This document shows, one piece after another, positions 35,401-46,620 of a stretch of 64,000 nucleotides of DNA (within the stretch, counting starts at the first letter, position 1; each line of letters begins with the position of its first letter). The translations under genes and the position numbers were made by a program. Origin of the DNA: Antedon mediterranea (Eukaryota; Echinodermata; Crinoidea; Comatulida; Antedonidae); the NCBI RefSeq assembly GCF_964355755.1, contig NC_092670.1, forward strand, positions 18,289,201 through 18,353,200, in the 5' to 3' direction. Below the pieces are notes generated by a model, which had not been told where the DNA came from, ran no database searches, and was given only the letters and a program-made list of their open reading frames with translations.

Positions 35401-35532
35401 AAAGCTCTGTCTAAACTTTATGTGACACAAATTTTGGTATGCCCATATATGGAAATGATGACGTCATGTCACTACCATAATTGGGCACATCACACTTTTT
35501 TAAAACTTGTTTGATAGTGTAGACAGAGCTTT
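35401..35532. mobile_element. Palindromic MITE, family 1, copy 12
   Basis: AAAGCTCTGTCTAAACTTTA to TTTGATAGTGTAGACAGAGC plus TTT. The core reads CCCATATATGGAAATGATGACG. It is the only copy outside the three-gene block to the right, and none is seen between 35.6 and 64 kb. Confidence 0.88.
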
Positions 35533-37216
35533 GGGGAAGTGTACGATTTTATTTTCATCTCATTTTAGGGTCGATATTTATTCGAGACCTGACCTATGGT
35601 TCCAACAAGGGAAAACGTTCGCCCTTCATTCTGGTGTGGGGTTGCATGGCCTATATTAATTAAGGTTGATGTAAAGTTTAAAGTTCAGTAAAAGGTGTTT
35701 TTAAGGAGATAGAGGTTTGATCGTATTTACCAGATGTTTATTATTTAAAATTTATTGTGTGATATCAAAATAAGGCAAACGGAAGTGATCAAAAAGGTAA
35801 TACTAAGGTAGGTAGGTCTGCTACCGGGTATTTTATACGTAAAATTAAGGGTGGAATATTATAACATTTATGGTTGAATCTAGTTCGATGTCCTTACAGT
35901 GATAGCACGGTGTCATGTAGGTCAAATAAGAGGCCTATACCAATTCGATCCCAGGCTTGTCGATTTTCTCATTGATTATATCCCATTTTCCGCAGCTAAG
36001 TATACAATAGCAATCTTTTAGTTTGCTAACTTAAGCTAAACCGGGCTTAGTTTGGCAAGAAAAATGTAGAAACTAGTTGGCAGACCGTTACCTTCTTAAC
36101 TAGTTTTGCTGGAAACTAAATAACAGCCTAGGCAAGGAGCTACATTACATATAGGCCTACTGTATAAACTCCTTGGTCTAAACACTGGTGGAAAAATTCA
36201 ACCGGTTTACGAGGTCTAATACATAAGTATATATTAATATATAAACACCCTTGTTAGGAATCTTTTATCTTTTTGACTCGGGATTGATCTTAGGAAATAA
36301 AACCTACACCAAAAGGAAATTCTTATTCTTATCGTTGATTGCATCTGTTTGTGTCCAAAAAGAACAAGAACCGTTTACATACCAATTACAACAGGTGAGG
36401 ACAGGTGATGTTATATCGGAGCTTCCGGAATGTGTTGCTTGCCCTTTCACGAACTTAAACCATCTAACTCTAATTGTTAGTTAAAAACTTGCCGGAAAAA
36501 ACTAATTGATAAACAGGTTGCTGTGATTTGATTCATTAATATTGTCAATCGATAGTTCAAGCGCGGTACAACGACGATAACGAAGACCTGGGTGTATGCA
36601 GTGTATTATTATGTGTGTAAAAAGTATACGTATCGTATGACACGTCATGTGTGCCACAGTGTTTCTCTTTTACAAATATAAAATGGCGTCGAATCTAGAA
36701 TAATAATTTGATGAGTTAGCAGTACATTTGTTTACTTTTCCCACCGAGGGGGAAATGGTGAGATTGGAGAATTGGTCAAACATTGAATACACTTTCAGTC
36801 TATTAGTAATACATCCATTAAAAAAATATATGCCTATTACATAATTTCAAACAATACTGATTGCACTCAAACCTTCAAACAATATATTACATAATTAGAA
36901 TAGCTTATTGTATCAATTTAAATATTATTAGTATAGTATTGTTTTCATTTAAAATTTAATATGGTTTATTTGTCTCTTCTTATTTCTTTTCATGGAAAAT
37001 AGGTTTTCAACTTATTTGGTATTATTACTGATTGCACTCATTATCCTATTGTTGAAACAAAAGAAATTGTTCTCACTTATGACGATGTGATAAAGAGATA
37101 AACGCAGCCTAATGTGTGAAAAGGCGTTTTATTAGCAAGGAAGGCAACAGTTGATGAAGTTAATAGCCGTAAAATCAAATCACCTGCTAAAGCGAGGTTA
37201 AAATAGCGGCACACTG

Positions 37217-37350
37217 CAGGGGATACGCCCGGACATAGACGATGATAGTTGGCGTGTCCGACTTCCCGCAATTAGGCCTATACCTCCTACGAGGGGGATA
37301 CGCCCGGACAGAAACGGTATTGTCGGCGTGTCCGGCTCCCCGCATTTAGG
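37217..37350. repeat. Pair of GC-rich hairpin repeats
   Basis: GGGGATACGCCCGGACA occurs at about 37219 and again at 37293. Each is followed some 20 bp later by GGCGTGTCCG and TCCCGCA or CCCCGCA, then by ATTAGGCCT or ATTTAGGCCTC. Each unit can fold (GGACA with TGTCC, GGGG with CCCC). The copies are about 75 bp apart. Confidence 0.7.
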
Positions 37351-40300
37351 CCTCCTACGATTAGGAAGCTTTTAATTTTCCGGTTCATAGAATTCAATAA
37401 TATCATCTCTAATATTTAATTTGTGTCGGGGTGAACAAAACAAAAATCACCATAAAAAGACGCCAAGTCTTTGTTACAGTTTCCTGCCAAGCACGAAGAT
37501 CATAAATTTTCATGAAAGCTATTAATAATGGGAAAAATAAGATAAAGCGTGCCGCTACATAAACGGTAAAAAAACAATAGAAATCCGTGCAAGCATAATG
37601 TTTAATGTAAATACGGCCTAGCCTAATATGTTCGTATACAAAAGGTAGCGTGTGTATATAGAAAATATGATCATCGAAATACACAGTGATAAAAATGAAA
37701 CCGGGAATCACTTTAATCCATAGTATTTTTATTTTATTTCAACAATAATTTAGGGTGGTCCATCCAGCTGAAGCTGATCATTAGGCACCCTCACAAAAAT
37801 ACATCATGACGAGACATAAACATATAACAATACAAATTTAAATAAAATATAATAATTTATAAAGATATTAAAAATAAACAAATACAATTTAGAGTCAACA
37901 ATTAAATTTATTTAATTAAATTGGCCATCTCAAAAGAAAAGATAGGAAAAAGGAGGCAACTAAACAAAAAGATGGTTCTTGAGCAGAAACTTAGGCCCTG
38001 TTCAGGCCTATGACGTTATAGCATTCTAAAAATACATTTATATTTAAAAACGAAGTTTAGAGACCCGTTTCGTCCAATGATATTTAAAGTTCTTTTGTCC
38101 TTGTCTTTAGTCTTTTTGGAGACGTTTAGTCTCGAAAGGAAGGCAAACAGGATGGTTTCCATCTACAAGTGTACGCGCGCACATATCTCCATTTCCCCCC
38201 AAGTGTTAAAACTTCTACATATTATATAATTATAAATACTTGTTCCGTGAAACAGTTAAATTCTTATGGTGTCATCATCACGCGGAACTATTATCTTAAA
38301 AGCTAAAAACAAAAGACTATATAAAGAAACATTAGGAAGTTATCTGTCTCTTTGACATTGACATTGCTGTTGTTTTGAACTGTTTATAGATCGTATGATT
38401 TTTCTTTCAAAGAACTAACCGCGGCTAGGGAAATACTAGAACCAAGGGAATCTCATGGAATCAAATACAGTACAATTAGACAAATGAAACAAACATACAG
38501 AAAATAACAATTGGACTGGAACAATGAGTTTGGACTGAATGTTTGATTCCTCTTCTGTATACTTGGTAACATGTGACACACATGTGCCGTGTATCATTCC
38601 TTTCAGTATACAATAATTACATACAGGGGTAGAGTCGGATGGCGTATAATCTATTCCATTTAGATGAACGATACATGACGTCACATCCTCCTCATACTCC
38701 AGTCTCAATCTTTTTCTTTTCATGAGATCACACTCACCACCATTGCCAGCCAGGGAGGTATGCCCTGTTCCTCCCTAAAGGGACCAGTCAATTCCAATTT
38801 AAGTTTTAAGAATGTTTCGATTTACCTTTGTTTTCTATCTGTTTTCCTTGTTATGCATGAAGTTTATGGGGTGGCAATTATAGAGATATTATGTTGACTA
38901 TAATATCTATATGATGTATTTTATGTGGGTGTCGATCAAAACAGCGTTCCATACAATCTGTAGCTTGGGATGAATTCCTTTATACTTATAATTATTTATG
39001 CAGGGAAGAGCAGAGTGATCGCGTATAATAAGAACAATATTACCAGACGGGAATTTCCATAAAATTATTCATGCACTACAAACTTTATTCCAAATGTACG
39101 TTTCTTTATTTTCGAGCCAATTTAACCGAAAAATTGCCACTAGACAACAGGATACCGTTACTTATATTTAGAATACTTATTTTTTTTTTTGTTCAGATTC
39201 TTGATCGTTTCCTGTGCACGGCCGCGGATGAATGGGTTAAAATCAAGTTAATCCACTTGTATGGTGGTCTGAAGCAGATACTCACGGATAACCCTATCAG
39301 CACGTTCATCCATATTCATATGTGTATACATTATTTCCAAAAAATAATTATGGATTAGCCTTGCTACATACCTGAATGAATGATATTAAGATAAATACTT
39401 CTTGAATTCATTTATAACATCTATTATAGTGAAAATCCCGCATTTATTTACTCCAGTAACTGCGGTAACTTTTACATATTTTGTTAATTAATAAATTACC
39501 TGAGTTGTGATTGATCTACTTTCATGGTTGCGAGTAGGAATTCAACAAATTCACAAGCAAATATTTTTTTAAATCCATAATTTTAGCATCCAAAACTCCT
39601 ATGAAAAGTAAAGTATAGAACTATGACGTACGAACTGTGACAGTTATTACCTATGTGACCCCAAGGTCATAATTGCCCCAGACAGAATATCAGAGTGCTC
39701 ATAACTCAATATGTCTCAAGGGATAGAAACTAAATATTTCTCAGTTTATTGTGGTAGTTTGTGATCTCGTAAAGAGAATCCAGCCTCGTGTTGTTGTTTA
39801 TAGCAGCAGAACATGGCTATTTAGGTAAATCTGATTTACAAAAAAACAAAAAACAAAACAAACACACACAACCTCCACCCCTCCCCCACCCCAAATCAAT
39901 GCACATTATTTTTCAACGAAAAAGAAACTAGGTATTGTTAATATATATTATTATACTATATTTCTCGGTTATACTGAATTACAATTACATTTGTACCCGC
40001 TGTCGATTGTATAGTAACTTTAAAATTGTTAATAAAACTTTCTAAGCGAAGAAAAAAAAAGAACATTAATGATCAGATACTTTTGGTTTCGAGTCTAGAC
40101 CATTAATGCATCCATGATGTAACCATGAAGAATATTTCCTATGATGCAACGGCTCTTGCATTTTGCCAGAGGAACATGTCAACAGATACTTGGTGTTAAT
40201 TAATCCTATTATCTTTAGGAAGTACTTAGCCATTAATTCTTATCAAAATCTTTCTATCGGATCCAGATGAAGATATTGTATATGGCACGCTAATCTGGCA

Positions 40301-41785
40301 TTTTATTCCGAAAAAACGGAGGTATCTTAATTTTGTTTTAACAAATAGATAGGCTTACTATATACAGTTTTAAATAGAGTTGGTTAATATAGATATCTTA
40401 GTTTTAAAATAATATTTAAATTCCGATGTTTATACATTCAGCAGAAAATAAAGATATCTTCTTTAAAATAGAAATCTAAAAGAAAATTACTGAAGAGATA
40501 TATCCTTTGAATATGAGATATCTCTTTATTAATAAACTAATCTTTAGATGTCTTTGTTGTAAAAATATGGTTATTTGCGAATAAATGACAGTTTGGCGCG
40601 CCATAGCCATGAGATTGATTTACAGGTCAATTAAGAAAAGTCATTTTGACAGTAATTACAAATTGTCTATGTAGGCCTATATCTGCAGCAGGTGAATTGA
40701 GAAGGTTGATGGTGGGAAAGTTTTTCTTCTAAAAATCCTCAGAAATTGTATTTATTGTATAAATGTATCAATTAATGTTCTCTTATGGTTCATTTCATTA
40801 TTTATTCGGTCTATTCCAATAGGCCTATACATAACAAACAAAAACTGAAATTGGGGAGACCAGCGTCAACCTAAGTATACTAATTACTGTAGCTGAGCCG
40901 GTTGTAATGTTTACAGTTGAATTTTAATTATTCAATCTACTCGTTTTAGCATTCTCTATTGTTATACCATAATGAAATAATTTTTTTTTAAAAAGAGCTT
41001 GTTTTAGACTCAAAATTTTTTTTTCTATTTTAACAACGAATATTCTAAAAAGAGCAAATGTCTTACCAAAAACCCGAAAGCGGAGCCCATTTCGTCTTTA
41101 ATATCAGATAAAGCTTATAGCTATATATATATACGATGTATATATTATGTAGGTAGGTCTAAACATTAATTTAGTATTTCTTAGAAACCATCAAAATATT
41201 CTACTGCAGTAATAAATTATTAATATTGTTTTTGTTTCCTCTATAACATTGTTTATACAATTATTTAGCAAACTTGTTAAATTAAAACTACACTAAAATC
41301 ATACGTTCAGTAAAAAATGTAGTTACTGCAGTTACCGCGGTAGAATAATGTTGAAATTGAAAAATAAAAAAGAATATAATTTTATATCATATCGTAGGCC
41401 TGTGTTTTAATTATGCATTAGTAGATAAAAGCTAATCAAATTTTAATATGTATTAAATATGTATGCTAATGTTTTTAAAATCCACGAAAATTATCATTGC
41501 GTGCGCAGACGATCCGCCTACTCTCACGTGACCCTGTGATTACTAGACGGGAAGTTGATTCCACGCTGTATTGTTGATTTATACAATTACGATCATAAAG
41601 TAGTTTCAGCTACTACTACCACAGCTGTGCTCGCTAAATCCTATCGTTCACTTGCCTTCATCGTCGGAAATAACAACACCAAAACGTGATCATTTACATT
41701 CAACCATTAATCAAAAAGAACACAAAAATTGGAGGAAAAAGCGAATAGAGAAAAGAGAATACGTTCGCGATTAGTTTCATCAACG

Positions 41786-42271
41786 ATGTCAAAACGAAAA
41801 TATTCTAAAGATTCTGTATCATCAGATGTTGAAATTATAGACACTTTTGATTCTGGGAGCGAAGGTTCGTCATCCTCGGATCCAGATAAAGCGAACAGTC
41901 GTATAAATAGGAAAAGAAAGAATACGATGTACGATTTGAATTTAAATATAAATAACACACAGAATGTGATTCACGAGGAGAGGCCGCGATGTGCCGCAAA
42001 CGCCCGCGAGAGAGACCGTACGCACAGTGTAAACAGTGCATTCCATGCGCTGCGTGGACTTATCCCTACAGAACCAGCCGATAGGAAATTGTCGAAAATC
42101 GAAACTTTGAGATTGGCTACGAGTTATATCAACCATCTAGGAACAGTGTTATTAGTGGGTAATGAGAATATAGACCAGCCGTGCATGCACAGACCACTTT
42201 ACAGACCAACTTGTGATAATTCCCCAAGAACCATCTGCACATTTTGTCTCAGTCACCGTGCCAATAAACTT
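41786..42271 (+). CDS. Scleraxis/paraxis (TCF15) family bHLH factor, main exon
   Basis: Class II (Twist-related) bHLH transcription factor that would bind E-boxes as a dimer with an E protein. The exon encodes 162 residues from the first in-frame ATG; the frame is closed by a TAA upstream of 41729. Residues 10-35 are Ser/Asp-rich. The bHLH spans about 70-122: [20 protein letters not shown] (basic and helix 1), [18 protein letters not shown] (loop and helix 2). ICTFCLSH (150-157) is the C-terminal motif shared by vertebrate scleraxis and TCF15. The exon ends CTT followed by GTAAGT, as in vertebrate genes where a short last exon follows this motif. Sequence alone does not decide between the two paralogues; an invertebrate may have a single pre-duplication gene. 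Family role: mesoderm, tendon or skeletal connective tissue. Confidence 0.9.
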
Positions 42272-45200
42272 GTAAGTATGAACATACATTAGTATATTCT
42301 AGTATTAATCCAAATGCACTGAACAAACAAGTACTGAAAGAAATGGCAATGCTTAGAATATATGTTGTGGCTGAATCTCAATGATGGAGATACAAATAAA
42401 AATACTGTAAGAAAAAAGCGAAACAGCCACAAGTGCATATACTTAAGAATTGGCTGCGAATAATTCATACATAAAATAAACAAAACATCGTCTACATGTT
42501 TTTAGGAAGAAAAAAGAGGACTTAGGTATACTGTGTATGTTTAAATGCCTAAACAAGTTATGTGTACTTATTTCATTTGTATCTCAATTGAGATTCAGCA
42601 ATTGTCCCACATCATTGTCATTTTCAGTATAGTTTTGCCTTTCATTTGTTTAAACATTGTCATATCACCAATGACAGGAAAAATAAAATGAATATACAGA
42701 CGCTTTGATCTAAAGTTAAAATTAAGACTTTTTTATGTTTGTCCTTTTTTAAACGTTCTTTGTAACATCTTAAAACTATAATATTATTAGTAAACTCTCT
42801 TTAGTTTATATAATGTAATTTGCATACTTGCCATGATTATTGGCTGGCTATTGATTATTGATTAATAATTGATTGTTTGTTGATAATATTTTCCTTTTTA
42901 TAATATCTATAGATATAGAAATAGGAAATATTTGTTAAACAATAGAAACTTGGCTATACAAGTATAATTTCCCTTAAAAGTTAGTTTCTTTCCAATCGTA
43001 TAATAACTCTTCTCTGGTATAATACTAATAATACTAGTTACATTTTCTACTATTGTAAAACACTCATATGGACACTTTACATAATATGAATTTCCTGTAC
43101 AACAACCAGATCAATGCTCTCTTGGTTTAATCCAGTTAATGTCAAGAGTATGTTCAACAAATGTTCTAATATTAAAACTTAACCTCAGCGTTTGCTTGGC
43201 ATGTTAAAATAAACTTAAAATCGTTACTTTTGGCAAACTTATCTGATTTGTTTCGCAATAGTGGTACCATGCCGAACAATCGGTATCATATTTTAATCCA
43301 ATGGATAATCCTCATAGCAGGTGATGATCTGTATTGATAGGGTTTAATGATAATCCCCTATGATATTAAGGAGGTCATGGCTATAATATTAACAGTAGGC
43401 CTACCCTATTTCTGGTAATTGTAATATCGTTATTTACGTTATTACCGCTGTCCTCTGTTGATATTGTTTTTTGTTACTTTGGTTATCATTTATATTTTGT
43501 ACATATTTTAGTTTAAGTTCCCTTGTAAATAGGCCTATCGTTAAATCCTTTTTTTTACTCTGGGCACAGCTTCAAGAGGGTTTTCACACTGTTTCAAAAG
43601 TGTAGATTCCAAATAACTTATTATATTATATTGAATCAACGGGGGTGCATAAGACTGAGATACTTAGGCCTATATGCATTACGTTTAGTTAGTTTTCGGA
43701 TTAATTTTGTATCTTTAAACAGTAATTAAACACATTCATGTTAACGAAGAAGAAATATTCCCTTATAACATAGGATACCTCCAACAATCATGTTTACCTT
43801 CTACAATTAAATATGCCATAGGGCAGGACAGGTTTACCCTGGATACCGCTACATCCCTGGATAATAAAGATAAGATAGGCCTATAATCCTATAGGAATAA
43901 TTGTACAGAACCTAATACACAATAGCCTATTGTAGTATAACTGTGTGCTTTGTTAAACCATTACTCACAGTTTAATATCACAATACAGATATGCGTGGCG
44001 GATTACAACAGTTATTATATGAAAATGAACTTTGATATAATGAATCATCGTTTGTATTGTTGTCAAGATTATCTGATAATTTTTATCCAAGTTTTCGTTA
44101 GTCGTCAGGAAGAAACTCTTTATTTCTTTAGCTGAAGCATAACCGCCTTTATTATCATATTATTCATTCTAAGTTTTTTTTTTAGCATGCAAATGCATTG
44201 TTCCGGAACTTTAAGACATGTGTATTGTTATGTTTAGGTATAAGGCCTAGGTTTAACAATAGATCAGAACATTTTTCTTTTGTATAACCATGAAAGAATT
44301 AAATAAGTATTGGTACCAACCAGGCCCCTATAACATTGTAGTTGTTAAAATCCAATTATTCACCATAGCTGATTTTATTGGTCATTAGCCTGCAATATAT
44401 CGTATAGATAAAACTTTATTCTAAGGCTAATCTTTAAACTCAGGGGTTGCTATCCTATTTACGATAGTGTATTAAATTAGTTTTTTCCTGAGAACCTTGG
44501 AGTTAAATTAAGGTTAGAAATGTTAACCAAGATATGGAATTTGACTTCGAATGAAAGAAATTTTTTTTAATGGATAGAACAAAGGGATAAGATATAAAAA
44601 GGCAATTTACGAGTAGGCCTGTGTTATGCTTATACCATGAAGGAAACTCACCCCTGCTTTAACAAATCACATTTTTGTTTAAATGCAACTGGGTGTAACA
44701 AAACAATATACGATTTTTAATGTTGAATACCATGGTAAAGTATCATGGCATCTCATACCGTACACATTACATAACCGTGCATGCAAGACACAGTCACTCT
44801 TTTATCTAACGTACAGGTTACACATCTGAAGATCCACTAAACTTCAGATAAAATAATAGTGAAACTCCAAAATAAAGTGACAAAACATTCCGATCTACAC
44901 ATTAAGATTTTATAGATTAATTATTAATTGAATTGTCAATAATTAGTTTATAATTAAAATTTATTTAAAGATGTTACAACAAAACCATAGCGGCTATATC
45001 TATGAATAAAACCCAGGTGACCGGAAGTCTTTAATTGATACATCGCCATTTGGACAATTAATTATTAATCAAACTGAGAAATCAAGGCTACTCCTAAGTG
45101 ACCAAAAGGAAGTGGGTCGCAGTCATTCCATAAAAATTAAACACTCCGACAAATTGACCACTGTCGGTCTCTTTGTGGCTAATTACCTTCAGATTTTAAG

Positions 45201-45579
45201 TGTCTTGTTACGTCATCGTAATCTCACAATACTGTGACGTAATCAGAATGGTAATCTTTTAATAACTCTGGGGTACTCAATTATTATTTTATATACCATT
45301 ACCAAACTTGACACAAATTTATAGGAAAACAGAGTTTAATCGGAAAGCCTATCTTTTTAATCAGAGGCTTAAATAAATGATAATGTAAAATTTTATAACT
45401 TTAGATCAGATAGGCATATTAGTAATAGGCCCTTACCCTATATACATTTTCTTTACAAACTCCGAAAGTGAGAGAGTTCTCTTTTAGGTATCCTTTAACA
45501 CAGTTATTAAGCTTTGAGGAGAAAACTAGTGCATTTTCCATCCCGATTTTCGGAATCAACGTTAGTGCATTTCGGAACA
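42272..45579. other. Probable first part of the bHLH gene intron
   Basis: AT-rich sequence with no exon that I can support. It begins with a good splice donor (GTAAGT). Whether all of it is intron depends on where the last exon lies. Confidence 0.4.
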
Positions 45580-45639
45580 GCTGAAATAACCCAAAATGAA
45601 TATTTGAAGGTCCCTTGTTCAAGCAATCTCATTTCAGCA
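45580..45639 (+). pseudogene. Decayed tRNA-Phe copy
   Basis: 60 nt starting GCTGAAATA and ending ATTTCAGCA. The 3' half TTTGAAGGTCCCTTGTTCAA matches tRNA-Phe, but the D arm and part of the anticodon arm are lost. The acceptor ends still pair (GCTGAAA with TTTCAGC). It lies 165 bp before the intact copy, in the same orientation. Confidence 0.7.
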
Positions 45640-45744
45640 GCTATCTGGCGATACTTGCTATACTTAATCTGTTACCATCGATATAGATTTGCAGTTATTT
45701 ATTTGTAAAACATTGTTTTTAATATAGACAGAGTTTATCAATAA

Positions 45745-45750
45745 GCCGAA

Positions 45751-45800
<50 letters not shown>

Positions 45801-45817
45801 AATCCCGGGTTTCGGCA
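45745..45817 (+). tRNA. tRNA-Phe (GAA), solo copy
   Basis: 73 nt without intron or encoded CCA. Acceptor GCCGAAA pairs with TTTCGGC, discriminator A. D stem GCTC/GAGC; anticodon stem TCAGA/TCTGA around loop CTGAAGA, anticodon GAA. T arm CCTGG-TTCAATC-CCGGG; B box GGTTCAATCC. A six-T Pol III terminator starts 3 nt after the gene. Identical to eight units of the minus-strand array 11 kb away. Confidence 0.97.
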
Positions 45818-45930
45818 TATTTTTTAACGATATTTTTTAGTGCATTATTTTATCTACGATCACTCACACCGTTTGAAGTAAGATTTTTAGCGTAATATTC
45901 GTTTAATGTAGATTTCTTTTCTCAAAAAAT

Positions 45931-45986
45931 GGCTTTAGTGTGGAGAGCGTCAGAATGAATATCCACTTCACTTCCGGGTTTCAGCA
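45931..45986 (+). pseudogene. Decayed tRNA-Phe copy
   Basis: Recognisable words GGAGAGCGTCAGAATGAATAT and CCGGGTTTCAGCA keep tRNA-Phe order, but the acceptor 5' strand, D stem and T arm are damaged. About 185 bp after the intact copy, in the same orientation. Confidence 0.65.
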
Positions 45987-46439
45987 ATTACCAATTCCGC
46001 ATTAATTATCTTTTTATTTAATTGAAAGTAAGGTGGGTTGTAGAACAGGGAATAACGTGGCATATTTCGATAACCTATTTTTCCTAAATTGGTTTTGACC
46101 TCGAATATCCAATTTTTAATTCTTTTTTAAGTGTTTGCCTACAGCTGCTTTGTAATCGTTGTATTTTAGTTCAACTTCTGAATCGGAAGTTTTGGGGAAA
46201 TGTTTGCACAATCATAAGCCTGTTGTCTTGTCGTTTGGCACCTTTGGGGTAGACATGTGACCTTCTTCATATCAAACGTACATCATTTCAAAGATTTTGT
46301 CATAAGATAACTTACCACGCGCTTCATGATGAGTGAAATGTTTCGATTGACCTAAAATTGCCATAAAAGATGAATCATACTTCATAGTTTGATTTATTAC
46401 ATTTTTGGTTCCTTCATATTTATGTACAGTATTACATTA

Positions 46440-46620
46440 TATCAGGGACGAATTCACTTTTCCCTGATTATATTTTAAAAGGTGGAAATACGTAGATATG
46501 ATAATCCATGATAATTATACTGGGACGTTCCTTTGAAGTCCCCGAGTCCCCGGGTCTAGCATTGTGATGTACGTGTTATCGTTTGTATTGTAACATCCGG
46601 AATAAATTGAATTGAATTAA
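46440..46620 (+). mobile_element. Possible 3' end of a non-LTR retrotransposon
   Basis: The stretch ends with TTGTATTGTAACATCCGGAA then TAAATTGAATTGAATTAA, the kind of short repeated tail common for CR1-like elements of marine invertebrates. No coding sequence precedes it, so the assignment is weak. Confidence 0.3.

Larger units (their letters stand above)
32704..41785. other. Intergenic region, no gene recognised
   Basis: Contains the 3' untranslated region of the MAM/EGF gene (to about 32930), two inverted-repeat elements (33820, 35401), a GC-rich hairpin pair (37217) and AT-rich unique sequence. The last several hundred bases are the 5' flank of the bHLH gene. A few ORFs (38436 minus, 39200 plus) are discussed under findings or rejected. 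Confidence 0.6.

Noticed and set aside
38436-38723. 95-codon minus-strand ORF with a CNYC...C pattern
   Set aside because: No recognisable domain, no partner exons, hydrophobic run-on at the end; the Cys spacing alone is not enough to call a zinc site.
41729-41785. Longer N-terminus for the bHLH protein
   Set aside because: The extended frame begins with TTG, not ATG; the first in-frame ATG is at 41786.
41729-42136. Minus-strand ORFs overlapping the bHLH exon
   Set aside because: Shadows of the strongly supported plus-strand coding sequence.
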